Shown piece after piece: positions 8,561 to 17,152 of a stretch of DNA of 64,000 nucleotides. Both the position numbers and the translations under genes were made by a program. The stretch's first letter is position 1. Every line of letters begins with the position of its first letter. Origin of the DNA: Sorangium cellulosum So0157-2 (lineage in GTDB: Bacteria > Myxococcota_A > Polyangia > Polyangiales > Polyangiaceae); contig NC_021658.1 of NCBI RefSeq assembly GCF_000418325.1, positions 7,206,001-7,270,000 on the forward strand, in the 5' to 3' direction. The notes beneath the pieces were generated by a model, which saw only the letters and a program-made list of their open reading frames with translations, was not told the origin of the DNA and did not search any database.

Positions 8561-9778
8561 TCAGCTCGCCGCGCGCGCGAAGACCTCCTCGTAGCGAGTC
8601 ACCAGCGCGTCGCGCGTGAACCAGCGAAGAAAATGGCGGCGGCCGGCCTCCCCCATCGCGCGCCGCGCCTCGGGCGTCATGTCGCGCAGCCGCCGCACCG
8701 CGGCCGCGAGCGCCGCCGGATCCTCGGGCTCGCAGGCGAGCCCCGCCCCGCTGTCCCGGACCAGATCCGCCGGATCCCCGCTCGCCGCGACGAGCACCGG
8801 CCGGCCCGCGGCCATGTAGGCCGGGATCTTCGAAGGGATCGTGAGCTCGAAGCACGGATCCCGCTTCAGGTGCGAGAGCAGCACGTCGGCGAGCGCGAAG
8901 AAATGGGGCATGCGCTCGTGAGGCTGCTGGCCGATGAAGACGACGTTCGAGAGGGCGCGCGCCTCCGCCTCGCGCCGGAGCCGGGGCGCGTCGATCCCGT
9001 CCCCGACCATGACGAACCGCACGTCGTCGAGGTCCCGCAGCAGCGCCGCCGCGTCGAGCACGCTGAAGAGCGCCTGGGCGGCGCCCATGTTGCCCGCGAA
9101 CAGGACCACGAACCGCCCTGTCAGCCCGTGCTCCGCGGCGAGCTGCGGATCGGGCTCCACCGGCTGATAGATGCGGTCGTCCGCCCAGTTCGGGATGAGG
9201 TGCACCTTGTCGGCCGGGACGCCTTTGCGCGTGAGCGCGCGCGCCAGGCCAGGGCTGATCACGATGAGCGACGCGGCTCTCCGGTACAGGGCGCGGTTCA
9301 CCCGGTCGATGCCGGCGAATACATACGGGTTGCCGAGCATGCCTGACGCGGCCGCGGTCTCGGGCCACAGGTCCTGGACCTCATATACCCACGGGATCCC
9401 GCGGAGCGCGGCGAGCCAGGAGGCCGCGACCGCGAGGCTCGGCGGCGGATTGTGGACCCAAGCGACGTCCGCCCGCCCCGCGAGCGCCGGGCCGAGCAGC
9501 GCGGTCGAGGCGCCGAAGCTCGCATAATTGAGCGTCCGTCGGAGGCGGGATCGGCTGTGGTCGAGGTAGATCGGGAGACGTATCACCCGGGTGCCGCTCA
9601 CGTGCTCCACGTCCCAGAGGCGCTGCCGGTATCCCGGGTAGAGGCGGCCGTGCGGATAGCTCGGGAATGCGGTGATCGATGTCACCTCGTGCCCGCGCGC
9701 AGCCAGCGCCTCCGCGAGCAAGTGGGCCCGCGAAATGGGCTCGGGGTGATACCATTGCGATATAAGGAGTACCCTCAC
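8561..9778 (-). CDS. Glycosyltransferase family 4, WbuB-like
   Basis: About 405 residues with the GT4 WbuB-like layout. The N-terminus VRVLLISQWYHPEP and the following SRAHLLAEALAARGHEVT are the acceptor-domain hallmark. EVQDLWPET lies mid-protein, FVVLFAGNMGAAQAL starts the donor domain, and KIPAYMAAGRPVLV replaces the usual E-x7-E region, as in WbuB relatives. I chose the GTG at 9778 because AAGGGGGA sits a few bases before it; a longer frame begins at a TTG at 9817 without such support. It is the first gene of the leftward GT-epimerase-GT set and probably adds an N-acetylated amino sugar to a lipid-linked glycan (family knowledge). A 240-base region upstream with no ORF should hold its promoter. 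Confidence 0.88.
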   Translation of the reverse strand: MRVLLISQWYHPEPISRAHLLAEALAARGHEVTSITAFPSYPHGRLYPGYRQRLWDVEHVSGTRVIRLPIYLDHSRSRLRRTLNYASFGASTALLGPALAGRADVAWVHNPPPSLAVAASWLAALRGIPWVYEVQDLWPETAAASGMLGNPYVFAGIDRVNRALYRRAASLIVISPGLARALTRKGVPADKVHLIPNWADDRIYQPVEPDPQLAAEHGLTGRFVVLFAGNMGAAQALFSVLDAAALLRDLDDVRFVMVGDGIDAPRLRREAEARALSNVVFIGQQPHERMPHFFALADVLLSHLKRDPCFELTIPSKIPAYMAAGRPVLVAASGDPADLVRDSGAGLACEPEDPAALAAAVRRLRDMTPEARRAMGEAGRRHFLRWFTRDALVTRYEEVFARAAS

Positions 9779-10015
9779 CGTTCCCCCTTCGTTGCACGGC
9801 CGCTCGCCGATATTCAACCGTCGAGCTCGATGCGCTCTCCTGGCGCATCACCCGTCGGCAGCCCGGGACGTTCTCGTGCGATCGGATTCCTGCACGTAGT
9901 ACAAGGTGTGCCAAGGTGAGGCACATGGAAGCAGCGCCCGGCGTTCGCTTTGCGGCCACGCGGGCCCCGCCGCCGGCCATCCGGCCATCCGTGGCCGGGC
10001 TCCTGGCGGGCGGCG

Positions 10016-10840
10016 CTAGCCGGCTTTGGACCTCGCGGCCGTGGAGATCAGGCCGGTCCCGGCGACGGCGCGCGCGAAGTCCAGGCCCGTCAGCACGCCG
10101 CGGAGCCGCCGCCCCTGCACCACGAGCACGCGCCGCGCCTGCGCCGCGTGCGCGGCGGCCGCGGCCCGGTGGAGCGGGGTCCGGACGTCGAGACAGACCA
10201 TGGCTGGGCTCATCACGTCCTCGACCGGCGAGTCGGAGAGCACGCCGTGCGCGAGCAGCGCCTCGGTCTGGGTGAACATCCCCACCGGCCAGCCGTCCGG
10301 ATCCACCACCACGAGCCCGCTCACCTGCGCCGTCGTGAGCCGATCGGCCGCGAGCGCGAGGGGCGCGTCGAGCGGGATCGTATACGCGGGGGCCGACATG
10401 AGCTCGGCGATGGGCGTCGCCTCCCGCGCCTCGACCAGGGCCAGGAGGAGATCCTTCGTGCTGAAGACCCCGGTCAAGGCGTCGTCGTCGCGGACGAAGA
10501 CGCGGTGGATGCGGTGTTTCAGCAGCACGCTCGCCGCCTGGACGACCAGCGTCGTGCGCCCGACCGTGATGATCCCCGGGCGCAGGACGTCGCGCGCCGG
10601 GACATCGGGCAAGGTCAGCAGCATTCCGCGGCTGTTCGTCTTCGTCTCGAACCGGCCGAGCCGGAGCAGGTCGGTGCGAGAGAGCACGCCGACCGCGCGC
10701 GACGCCGCGTCGAGGATCGGTACGCAAGAAATTGCGTGTTCGCCCAACAAACGGTGGACCTCGGGCAGCGGGGTCGTGTCGGGCGCCGTGATGACTGCGC
10801 AGGTCATGTAACGCGAGACGGGTGTCGCAAAGCGCATCAT
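10016..10840 (-). CDS. Four-CBS-domain protein
   Basis: A 274-residue protein made entirely of four CBS motifs (roughly residues 8-60, 80-133, 142-195 and 204-262), that is two Bateman modules. Repeating signatures are DVLRPGIITVG, IAELMSAPAYTI and VEDVMSPAMVCL at the start of motifs, and VGVLSRTDLL, TGVFSTKDLLL, VGMFTQTEALL and RGVLTGLDFA at their ends. CBS pairs bind adenosine nucleotides and usually regulate a partner enzyme, channel or kinase. No catalytic domain is fused here, so it probably acts in trans. The start has two consecutive ATGs, with GAGGAA about eight bases upstream. It appears monocistronic. The ligand is unknown. Confidence 0.9.
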   Translation of the reverse strand: MMRFATPVSRYMTCAVITAPDTTPLPEVHRLLGEHAISCVPILDAASRAVGVLSRTDLLRLGRFETKTNSRGMLLTLPDVPARDVLRPGIITVGRTTLVVQAASVLLKHRIHRVFVRDDDALTGVFSTKDLLLALVEAREATPIAELMSAPAYTIPLDAPLALAADRLTTAQVSGLVVVDPDGWPVGMFTQTEALLAHGVLSDSPVEDVMSPAMVCLDVRTPLHRAAAAAHAAQARRVLVVQGRRLRGVLTGLDFARAVAGTGLISTAARSKAG

Positions 10841-11374
10841 GGGAGGATTCCTCGAGGACGCCGGCGCGGGTCTCGGCAGGCGGCGCGTCAGCGCGCAGCG
10901 GACTGGAGCAAGAAGCGATCCGGAATGCGCGACACGCCGACGAGCTCGGTTGTCGCAGGCGCCGGGCGCTGCGCGGCGCCGCGAGCGGGCTCACCGCCGG
11001 CGGCGCCGGCGCAGACGCCGCGCGCGGACGCGCCATCTGCGCCGGGGTGTGCTGCGAGCTGGGCAGTTTCTCGACGCGAGGGCCGGGCTCATCCACGCCA
11101 GCCCGCGATGTCCCAAAATGCATCACGTGGGGTGCCGTGCAACGCAGCCGTCAGCGCACGGCCGTAGCGGAATCGCAGACTTCGGGTGCCCGGCCGCCGG
11201 GAGCGGCGCGTGTACAGCGGGCTCCCGGCGGCCAGGTCCTCGGCGACTCGTCTCAGGCGACCCGCGGATCGGACGCCGGGCCCCGAGCGGCGCCATCACG
11301 AGGCCGCGAGCGACAGCCGCGCCGTGGCGCGGGACCGGAGCTCGCCTTGGCCTCGCTGCGCCGGTTACGGGGGA
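10841..11374. other. 534-bp intergenic region, no gene recognised
   Basis: This lies between the CBS gene start and the end of the Gly/Trp-rich lipoprotein gene. Open frames here are Arg/Ala/Gly-rich and lack a ribosome binding site or any family motif. I see no clear terminator or RNA gene. The right part is overlapped by shadow frames of the lipoprotein repeat. Confidence 0.5.
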
Positions 11375-11782
11375 TTACCACCTGCCGTAGCCGCCGCCGT
11401 AGCCGCCGCCGTAGCCGTAGCCAGGGCTGTAGTTGCCGAAGTTGAACGGCGGTCTCCAGGAGCCGCCCCAATCGCCCCAGCCGCAGGGCTTGGGCTTGTT
11501 CCAGCCCGGGCCCCAGCCCGGGCCCCAGCTCCCGCCGCCCCAGTTCCCGCCGCCCCAGTTCCCGCCGCCACAGCTCCCGCCGCCCCAGCCCCCGCCGCCC
11601 CAGCCGCAGCTCCGCGGATTCAGAGAACCGCACAGCGCCTGCGAGGTCTCCTCGACCTCCACGGCCTCGGCCTCGTCCATGTCGATCTCGTCGGCGCCCG
11701 CCTCGCCCGCCGCGCACCCGGCGGTCAGGGCGGCCATCGCGATCGCAACAAGCATCCACCTGCTCTTCATCAGCTCGACCAT
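11375..11782 (-). CDS. Gly/Trp-rich lipoprotein
   Basis: A 135-residue protein. The ATG at 11782 is preceded by AAGGGGGAGAA, whereas the longer frame upstream has no such signal. A signal peptide ends in AALTAGC, giving a lipidated Cys. An acidic linker follows (DEIDMDEAEAVEVEE) and then the short motif SQALCGS, which recurs in other secreted proteins of this window. The second half is a low-complexity Gly/Trp/Asn/Pro array (repeats such as GGGNWGGGNWG), ending in Gly-Tyr repeats. Such sequences can form cross-beta or adhesive surfaces; a role in the outer-surface matrix is an inference. No enzymatic motif is visible. The array is in-frame and could vary in length between strains. Confidence 0.75.
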   Translation of the reverse strand: MVELMKSRWMLVAIAMAALTAGCAAGEAGADEIDMDEAEAVEVEETSQALCGSLNPRSCGWGGGGWGGGSCGGGNWGGGNWGGGSWGPGWGPGWNKPKPCGWGDWGGSWRPPFNFGNYSPGYGYGGGYGGGYGRW

Positions 11783-12361
11783 TTCTCCCCCTTCCACGAC
11801 CCGCGACATCCGCGGGCCGTCAGGCCAGTCGGATTGCGCAGAGAGCAGCGCTCATGCCCGAGAGCCGGTGTGCACAGGCTGCCGCCCGGCGGCGCGCGCG
11901 GCGGGCGGGAGGCAGCGACAAACCGACAATCCTAAACAGCGCACGACCCGGCAGCGGAGGCCCTTTCACCCGCGCCGGATCGCTGAGCAGATAAGGCGCT
12001 TCGGGGCGCGCGCAGCGCACAGCGGCTCGCCGCGGCGAGCGCCCTCGCGCGACGCGACGAGCCACGCAAAACACGCCTTTCGCGAGCGGTGGACTTCTCG
12101 GCGCGGGCCGCCCCACGAGGCGTCTCCGACGATTCGGGGCCTCCTCGCCGGCGAGGTGGGGCGATGGGCGACGGCCGCATACCGATGCTCACCGATCTCG
12201 GGCGATCCGCGCCGCCCCGCCCGGTGCGCTCAGCCCATCTCCTCTGCGGTCATGTGGGCAAGCGTGCTCGGGAATAGCGCTCCGGGCGTCTCGCGACGCG
12301 CGCGCCAGCGCTGCTCCGGCGCGGCGGGGCGGCGCTCGCGACGCGCGGCGGGGGACGGCGC
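11783..12361. other. 579-bp intergenic region with likely promoter of the lipoprotein
   Basis: Both neighbours are leftward, so this must hold the promoter of the Gly/Trp-rich lipoprotein. The stretch 11918-11945 is noticeably richer in A/T than its surroundings. No convincing -35/-10 pair, ORF or RNA gene could be assigned. Confidence 0.4.
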
Positions 12362-13399
12362 TCAGGGGACGGCGACCCAGGTATTCCAGGCCAGCGCGAA
12401 GTCGTCGGCGCGGATCTCGTGGCCGCGCCCAGGGTGCACCACGAGCTCGTGCTCCCAGCCATGCTGCGTGAGCACGTCGGCGAGGTTCTCGGCGCTCGCG
12501 ACCGTGGAGGCGAGCTCCTCCCCGCCGACGGCGATGTAGATCGGCGGCCTCTCCTGGGAGAACAGGTGCTCCTCGATGACCATCCGGCCCGCGCCGACGA
12601 GCCCGGCGCCGTCGACGGCGACGAGGCCTTCCAGCGCCACGTAGCTCGCGAAATAGCCCCCGTTGGAGAAGCCCATGACGTAACGCCGGCCGAACGTCCC
12701 CCCGAGGATCCGCGCCATCCGCGCCTCGGCGCTCATCCACTCCTGGAGCAGGGCGGGCGCCGCAGCGTCGACCGTCTCGCGGCGCGTCGGCCAGCAGAAA
12801 TGGGCCTCGACGGACGGATCCCAGGTGCAGAGCCCCGGCCTCCCCCGCGGGAACACCGCGACGACCCCGAGCGCCGCGGCGGCCTCCGCCGCGATCGCCT
12901 GGAGGGCCACCGGCAGCGCGTCGGGCGCCATGGCCCCGTGCAGCACATAAAGGATCGGCGCGCCGCGGGGCGCGGTCTCGGGCACGTGGAAACAGGTGTG
13001 CTCGTCCAGGCCGGTCCACCTCGCCGAGCACCAGTCCGTCTCGACCGGCGCCCAGCTCAGCGCTCCGCCCTCCCCGCCGCCTCCGTCGTCGCCAGCGTCG
13101 CCCCCGCCGGAAGCGTCGCCGCTGCCGCCCGCGTCGCGCCCACCGGAGACGCCGTCCGCGCCGGAAGCGTCGCCCCCGCCGGGAGCGTCGCCCCGGCCGG
13201 AAGCGCTGCTGCTGGCCACATCGCCGGCCGAGGTGGCGCCGCCCGCGCCGCCGCCGTCGGCCGCGCGCTGCGCCCCGGCGGCCGCGCCGTCGCACGCGGC
13301 CGGCGCGAGGGCGAGCGCCGCCAGCAGCGCCGCGCGGCGAGCAGCTCGCGCCCGGGATCCATGGGACGCGCGGCGCCCCCGAATGTAAGCTCGCCCCAT
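12362..13399 (-). CDS. Secreted alpha/beta-hydrolase (PHB depolymerase/esterase-like) lipoprotein
   Basis: A 345-residue protein: an Arg-rich N-terminus, a hydrophobic segment ending LAPAAC (lipoprotein-like), a long Gly/Asp/Ser/Ala linker (about residues 45-120), then an alpha/beta-hydrolase domain. It carries ILYVLHG as oxyanion strand, the nucleophile elbow GFSNGGY with Ser245, and the C-terminal HPGRGHE with probable catalytic His327. This resembles LpqC/feruloyl-esterase/PHB-depolymerase relatives that cleave polyester or carbohydrate esters outside the cell; the substrate is unknown. Two Cys pairs around the core (DWCSARW/HTCFHV and LCTW/HFCW) suggest disulfides in the envelope. Its ATG overlaps the ATG of the divergent GNAT gene in a shared CATG, so the two starts are mutually constrained. 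Confidence 0.8.
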   Translation of the reverse strand: MGRAYIRGRRASHGSRARAARRAALLAALALAPAACDGAAAGAQRAADGGGAGGATSAGDVASSSASGRGDAPGGGDASGADGVSGGRDAGGSGDASGGGDAGDDGGGGEGGALSWAPVETDWCSARWTGLDEHTCFHVPETAPRGAPILYVLHGAMAPDALPVALQAIAAEAAAALGVVAVFPRGRPGLCTWDPSVEAHFCWPTRRETVDAAAPALLQEWMSAEARMARILGGTFGRRYVMGFSNGGYFASYVALEGLVAVDGAGLVGAGRMVIEEHLFSQERPPIYIAVGGEELASTVASAENLADVLTQHGWEHELVVHPGRGHEIRADDFALAWNTWVAVP

Positions 13400-14222
13400 G
13401 CTTCGCCTCGTCGCGCGCGCGGCGCGCCCCTCGGATTATGACCACTTTGCGCGGCTGTTCGTAGAGCTCGGCATCGACAACCCCGTCCTTCCGCGCGACC
13501 GCTGGGAGAGCGCCTTGGCCAAAGACACCCTCTTCTTCGAGGAGAACGGCGAGGTGGTCGCCTATGCCTATGTCCAGCCGCTGCGCGGGTTCGGCTACGT
13601 GCGGCACGTCGTCGTCGCGCCGTCCCACCGCGGCCGCGGGATCGGCGCCGTCGTCATGCGCGCCGTCGCCGCGCACCTCCGCGGCCGCGGCTGCGCGCGC
13701 TGGTGCCTCAACGTCAAGCCGGACAACGCCGCCGCCGTGCGGCTCTACCGGAGCGCCGGCATGGAGCAGGTCTACGCCATGACCACGTTCCAGCTCGCCT
13801 GGGACGCCGCGGCCCGCCTCCCGCGCCCTGCCCGCCCGGTCGCCGCCCGCCCGGCGGAGCCGTCCGACGACGCCGCGGTGGAGGCGGCGTTCGGCTTGCT
13901 GCCCGGCCAGGTCGCGGAGGCGCGCGGCCGGGGCGGCCTCGTGCTCCTCTGCCTCGTCGACCCCGCGGCGCCGGGCGCCGCCCCGCTGGGGTACGCCAGC
14001 TTCGACCCCTTCGTCCCCGGCGCGTTTCCGTTCCGCGTGGCCGCGCCGGAGCTCGCCGCTCCCCTGCTCGACGCCATCCGCGCCCACGCCCCGCGCGCCC
14101 CCGAGGCCCTCCTCGTCACGGTCGAGGACGACGACGCGCTCGCCGCCGCCCTCCGCGCGGTGGGCGCGACCGTGCAGCTCGTCGGCGTGCACTTCCGAGG
14201 CGAGATCCCGGACGCCGGCTGA
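13398..14222 (+). CDS. GNAT-family N-acetyltransferase (host gene of cassette 1 insertion)
   Basis: A 274-residue protein. The first 150 residues are a complete GNAT domain: VVVAPSHRGRGIGAVVMRAV is the acetyl-CoA pyrophosphate loop (R/Q-x-x-G-x-G/A) and LNVKPDNAAAVRLYRSAGM the final helix-strand signature. The second half looks like a degenerate second GNAT-like fold without the CoA loop. The substrate is unknown. The start ATG shares bases with the divergent esterase start, and no strong Shine-Dalgarno is seen. Its final eight codons, the stop and the next 22 bases form one copy of a perfect 49-bp repeat whose partner is at 19648-19696. The gene is therefore the probable integration target of the downstream conflict cassette, which left it intact. 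Confidence 0.88.
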   Translation: MLRLVARAARPSDYDHFARLFVELGIDNPVLPRDRWESALAKDTLFFEENGEVVAYAYVQPLRGFGYVRHVVVAPSHRGRGIGAVVMRAVAAHLRGRGCARWCLNVKPDNAAAVRLYRSAGMEQVYAMTTFQLAWDAAARLPRPARPVAARPAEPSDDAAVEAAFGLLPGQVAEARGRGGLVLLCLVDPAAPGAAPLGYASFDPFVPGAFPFRVAAPELAAPLLDAIRAHAPRAPEALLVTVEDDDALAAALRAVGATVQLVGVHFRGEIPDAG

Positions 14223-14244
14223 GCCGCGAAGGCCGCTTGCCCTC
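14196..14244 (+). repeat. 49-bp direct repeat, left copy (attL-like, 3' end of GNAT gene)
   Basis: This 49-base segment is identical to 19648-19696 in the same orientation. It starts on a GNAT codon boundary and contains the codons for RGEIPDAG, the TGA and 22 bases beyond. The sequence between the copies is a three-gene conflict cassette. A duplicated gene 3' end at both borders is the typical arrangement of attachment sites around an integrated element. Confidence 0.93.
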
Positions 14245-14574
14245 CGGGCGTGCGCGCCGAGCGTGCGCTGAAGCTTCAGCCTCACTGTCGCTCGCACCGC
14301 GCCCCTGCGACCGATGTGCGTCGAGCCCTCGCGCGCGAACGCGCGCAGAGAGACCTGCGGAATCCTGCGCCACGACGACAGCATCGTCGGCCATTCCATC
14401 ACCAGACACTTCCGTCCAAGATACACCATCCATCGCAATGAATGAGAGCGAGGCCCATTCGGCGCCGCTCGGCAACCATTCTGGTCGCAGCTCACGACCT
14501 TCTCATCCACGAGCACGATTCACCCGCTGGCGCTCCACGCATGTACCTTGCATTACGGGGCGTTCCGGTGTCAG
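14245..14574. other. Cassette-1 leader region, promoter side
   Basis: About 330 bases between the left repeat and the SIR2-like gene. It contains the palindrome TGAAGCTTCA (14268-14277) and a relatively AT-rich patch at 14390-14450. Open frames here are Arg/Ala-rich and unsupported. It presumably carries the cassette promoter; no confident -35/-10 elements were found. Confidence 0.4.
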
Positions 14575-15795
14575 ATGGTTCTGATCGTGGAGCCATACCG
14601 GGAAGAGAGCGGGGCGCGGGCATCGGTAGAGGGAGCGGCGGACCCTGCGCTCGAAGAGCTGCGGGAAGCCTACCAGCGCGGAAGGTTGCTCGTCTTTGCA
14701 GGTAGCGATCTATCGACCGCCGCCGGCCTCCCCGCGTGGCGCGAGCTCGTGGAAGTGCTCGCGGCCCGCGCGCGGTCCCGCGGCGCCACCCAGGCGGCCC
14801 TGCAGGAGATAGCCCGACTGGTCTCTCAGGAGAGGCGCGTCGACGCGCTCTCTGCGGCCAGAGCCGCCCTCGGTTCGAATGAGTTCTGCGCCGTGGTCGA
14901 GCGGATCTGGAGCGATACGGGATACGACGTGCCGCCCATCGCCGCGGCCATCGCCGCGCTCGCCCCGCAGCTCTCCGGGTTGATCACGACCACCCTCGAC
15001 CATCTGCTCGAACGCGCGTTCGGCGGGCGCTGGCCCGTGCTCGTTCGGACCACGGCGGATCTCGCCCAGCGGCGCGGGTACATCCTCAAACTGCACGGGA
15101 CGCTCGTCGACAGGGCTACATGGGTATTGACGCGAGACGAGCACGATCGGTTGTTCTACGGCGACGCCGAATTCCAACGTACGCTCTCCGCCATCGTCCA
15201 CGCCCATACGGTCGTGTTCGTCGGCCACGAGCTCGCCAGCGATGAGCACGACTGGCTCTTCGCTCCCGCCCGCGCGCGGTCCAGCGATCAGGCCCCCCGC
15301 CACTTCGGCCTGGTCCCCGACGGGAGCGTCGGCCCCGGTCGCCGACACGCCCTCGAAGCCGCCGGCATGAGGATCGTCAGCTACCGCGATCAGGACGGCC
15401 GCCACGCGGCGGCCGCGAGCCTCCTGCGCGGGCTCGCCAGGGCAGGAGCCATCGCGCCGACGGACGTGACGTCGACGAGCGCGCCGTCGGACCTCGACGC
15501 CTCCTCCGCCCGCGCGGCTCACGTCGAGGGCCCCGTGGATCCGAGACGCCTCCGCGCGCAGATCGAAGAGACGTTCAGCTTCGAGGAGCTCGAGACCTTC
15601 TTCGCGGACTCGTTCCCCGAGATTCGCGGAGGAATCGCGAGCATCGTGTCGCCGGTGCACAACGCCGAGTATCGCGCGTTCAAGCTGGTCAAATATTTCG
15701 AGCGACGCAACAGGCTGCGCGATCTCCAGACAAAGATACAAGAGCACATAGGTCAAGCGCCCCACACGCACCCCGCCCCAGCTCGCCACGAATAG
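14575..15795 (+). CDS. SIR2-like domain protein with C-terminal EAD-like adaptor domain
   Basis: About 406 residues from the ATG at 14575; a TTG nine codons upstream is less likely. The N-terminal 270 residues follow the SIR2-like pattern of bacterial defence proteins: LVFAGSDLSTAAGLPAW (nucleotide loop), LITTTLDHLLERAF (usually TTN-[FY]-D-x-LLE), YILKLHGTL (catalytic His) and VVFVGHELASDEHD. The conserved Asn of the TTN motif is Thr here, so NAD hydrolysis may be lost or altered. The C-terminal 70 residues (LRAQIEETFSFEELETFF to YFERRNRLRDL) resemble effector-associated death-like adaptor domains, and a related domain ends the ATPase two genes downstream. First gene of cassette 1. SIR2-like effectors normally deplete NAD during phage defence; a role here is inferred from family and context. 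Confidence 0.78.
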   Translation: MVLIVEPYREESGARASVEGAADPALEELREAYQRGRLLVFAGSDLSTAAGLPAWRELVEVLAARARSRGATQAALQEIARLVSQERRVDALSAARAALGSNEFCAVVERIWSDTGYDVPPIAAAIAALAPQLSGLITTTLDHLLERAFGGRWPVLVRTTADLAQRRGYILKLHGTLVDRATWVLTRDEHDRLFYGDAEFQRTLSAIVHAHTVVFVGHELASDEHDWLFAPARARSSDQAPRHFGLVPDGSVGPGRRHALEAAGMRIVSYRDQDGRHAAAASLLRGLARAGAIAPTDVTSTSAPSDLDASSARAAHVEGPVDPRRLRAQIEETFSFEELETFFADSFPEIRGGIASIVSPVHNAEYRAFKLVKYFERRNRLRDLQTKIQEHIGQAPHTHPAPARHE

Positions 15796-15852
15796 CCCCA
15801 GAGAGCACCATCGCCTGCGGCGCAGCGAGGTACAAGACAGGGAGAGATCATC

Positions 15853-17118
15853 ATGCCGGTCCGTTCTCCTCAAGAGGTCGACAAGCGCGGCACACTGATC
15901 GCCGGCAAATACCGACTGTTGTACCCGGTCGGAGAGGGCTCGCGAGGGGTCGTCTGGGCCGCGTTGAACGACGCAGCAGGGCGGGAGGTGGCTCTGAAGC
16001 TCTTCACTTCCGCGGATCCCGCTCTCCGCGAGCGAGCGCAGCGCAGCGCGCGTCTCCTCGGAGCGCTCAGACACGACCACATCGTCGAGCACTACGACTC
16101 CGGAGAGACCAACGACAAGATACCGTATTCTGTCATGCAGCTCCTCCAGGGCGAAACCCTGGATCATCTGCTGAAGAGAAAAGGCAGCCTGAGCCAACCC
16201 GAGGCAGCGCGGATCGGGCGCGATGTCGCCGACGCGCTCGCGGTCCTCCACGCGTCCCACCTCGTCCATGGCAGCTTGACATCATGGAACGTCTTCATGC
16301 ATCGGGACTCGGAGCAGAAGGAGGTCGTGACGAAGGTGCTCGACGCCGGGCTCGGTGAGCGGCCGCCGCTGTTCGACAACCTCCTCATGGCGAAGGAAGA
16401 GGCAGCGGACTCGGTCATGTACATGAGCCCGGAGCAGATCCGCGGCCGCCAGGAGGTCGATCACCGCGCCGACATCTGGGCGATTGGCATCATCATGTTC
16501 GAGATGTTGACCGGAGCTCGTCCCTTCGCCGGAGCGAAAGTCTCTGAAGCCATCGCGAAGATCATGACGGGTGAAATTCCGAGGCTCGACCAATCCGGAC
16601 AGCGAATCGCCGGCCGCCTCGCCGACGTGGTCGCATGCTGCTTGCAGCCGAACCGAGACAAACGGTTCGCCTCGGCGGGCGATCTCGCCCTGGCGCTCGA
16701 CGGCTTCACGGAGGCGCCGGCGCGCTCGCACAGCGTCGGGTCCCCCGGGCTCCCCGACGCCGCTGGTCCTCCGCAGACGGGCCGAGCGAGCGAGCCAGCC
16801 TCCCCCACGCCGGCGCCGCCATCGGTCGCGGCGTCGGCGCTCGATCTCGGACAGGGCGCCCCGAAGCCGGGCGACGTCATCGACGATCGATACCATCTCA
16901 TCCGACCGCTCGGCGAAGGGGGGATGGGCAGCGTCTGGTCCGCCGAGGACGTCCGGTTGAAGCGAGATGTGGCGATCAAGCTGCTGAGCCGGAGCCTGGC
17001 CGAGAGCGTCGATCTCCGGCGGCGGTTCGAGCGGGAGGCCATCGCCGCAGCGCGGCTCAGGAGCCCCCACATCGTCACCATTCACGACTACGGCTTCGAC
17101 GCCCGAGGTCGCCCGTAA
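15853..17118 (+). CDS. Double Ser/Thr kinase protein: pseudokinase plus truncated second kinase
   Basis: A 421-residue protein. Domain 1 (about 18-285) has a Gly loop (VGEGSRG), the VAIK-type Lys49 and an intact SPEQ/DIWAIG region. However, HRDLKPxN is HGSLTSWN (139-146), lacking the catalytic Asp, and DFG is DAG (164-166), so it is probably a pseudokinase. After a Pro/Ser linker, domain 2 starts at about 345 with an orthodox loop (GEGGMGSVW) and Lys376, but stops after HDYGFDARGRP, just before the hinge. The bases directly after the stop encode, in another frame, kinase subdomain X (LSGRKPFSGD), continued by the next gene. An internal deletion of roughly 120-140 codons with a frame change best explains this. 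A GGGAGAG ribosome site precedes the ATG, 57 bases after the SIR2 gene. Confidence 0.8.
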   Translation: MPVRSPQEVDKRGTLIAGKYRLLYPVGEGSRGVVWAALNDAAGREVALKLFTSADPALRERAQRSARLLGALRHDHIVEHYDSGETNDKIPYSVMQLLQGETLDHLLKRKGSLSQPEAARIGRDVADALAVLHASHLVHGSLTSWNVFMHRDSEQKEVVTKVLDAGLGERPPLFDNLLMAKEEAADSVMYMSPEQIRGRQEVDHRADIWAIGIIMFEMLTGARPFAGAKVSEAIAKIMTGEIPRLDQSGQRIAGRLADVVACCLQPNRDKRFASAGDLALALDGFTEAPARSHSVGSPGLPDAAGPPQTGRASEPASPTPAPPSVAASALDLGQGAPKPGDVIDDRYHLIRPLGEGGMGSVWSAEDVRLKRDVAIKLLSRSLAESVDLRRRFEREAIAAARLRSPHIVTIHDYGFDARGRP

Positions 17119-17152
17119 GACGCTCTCTGGCCGGAAGCCGTTCTCAGGGGAC

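Noticed and set aside
6089..9346. 1085-codon forward ORF over the polysaccharide operon
   Set aside because: It lies antisense to three clear glycan genes and has a shadow composition (Arg/Gly/Glu-rich). It owes its length to high GC and to the stop-free 52-bp array.
6122..9778. Part of a secondary-metabolite gene cluster
   Set aside because: Glycosyltransferases and an epimerase are present, but no polyketide, peptide or terpene biosynthesis gene lies nearby.
14575..15795. Thoeris defence system
   Set aside because: There is a SIR2-like domain but no TIR-domain partner, and the neighbours are kinases and a STAND ATPase.
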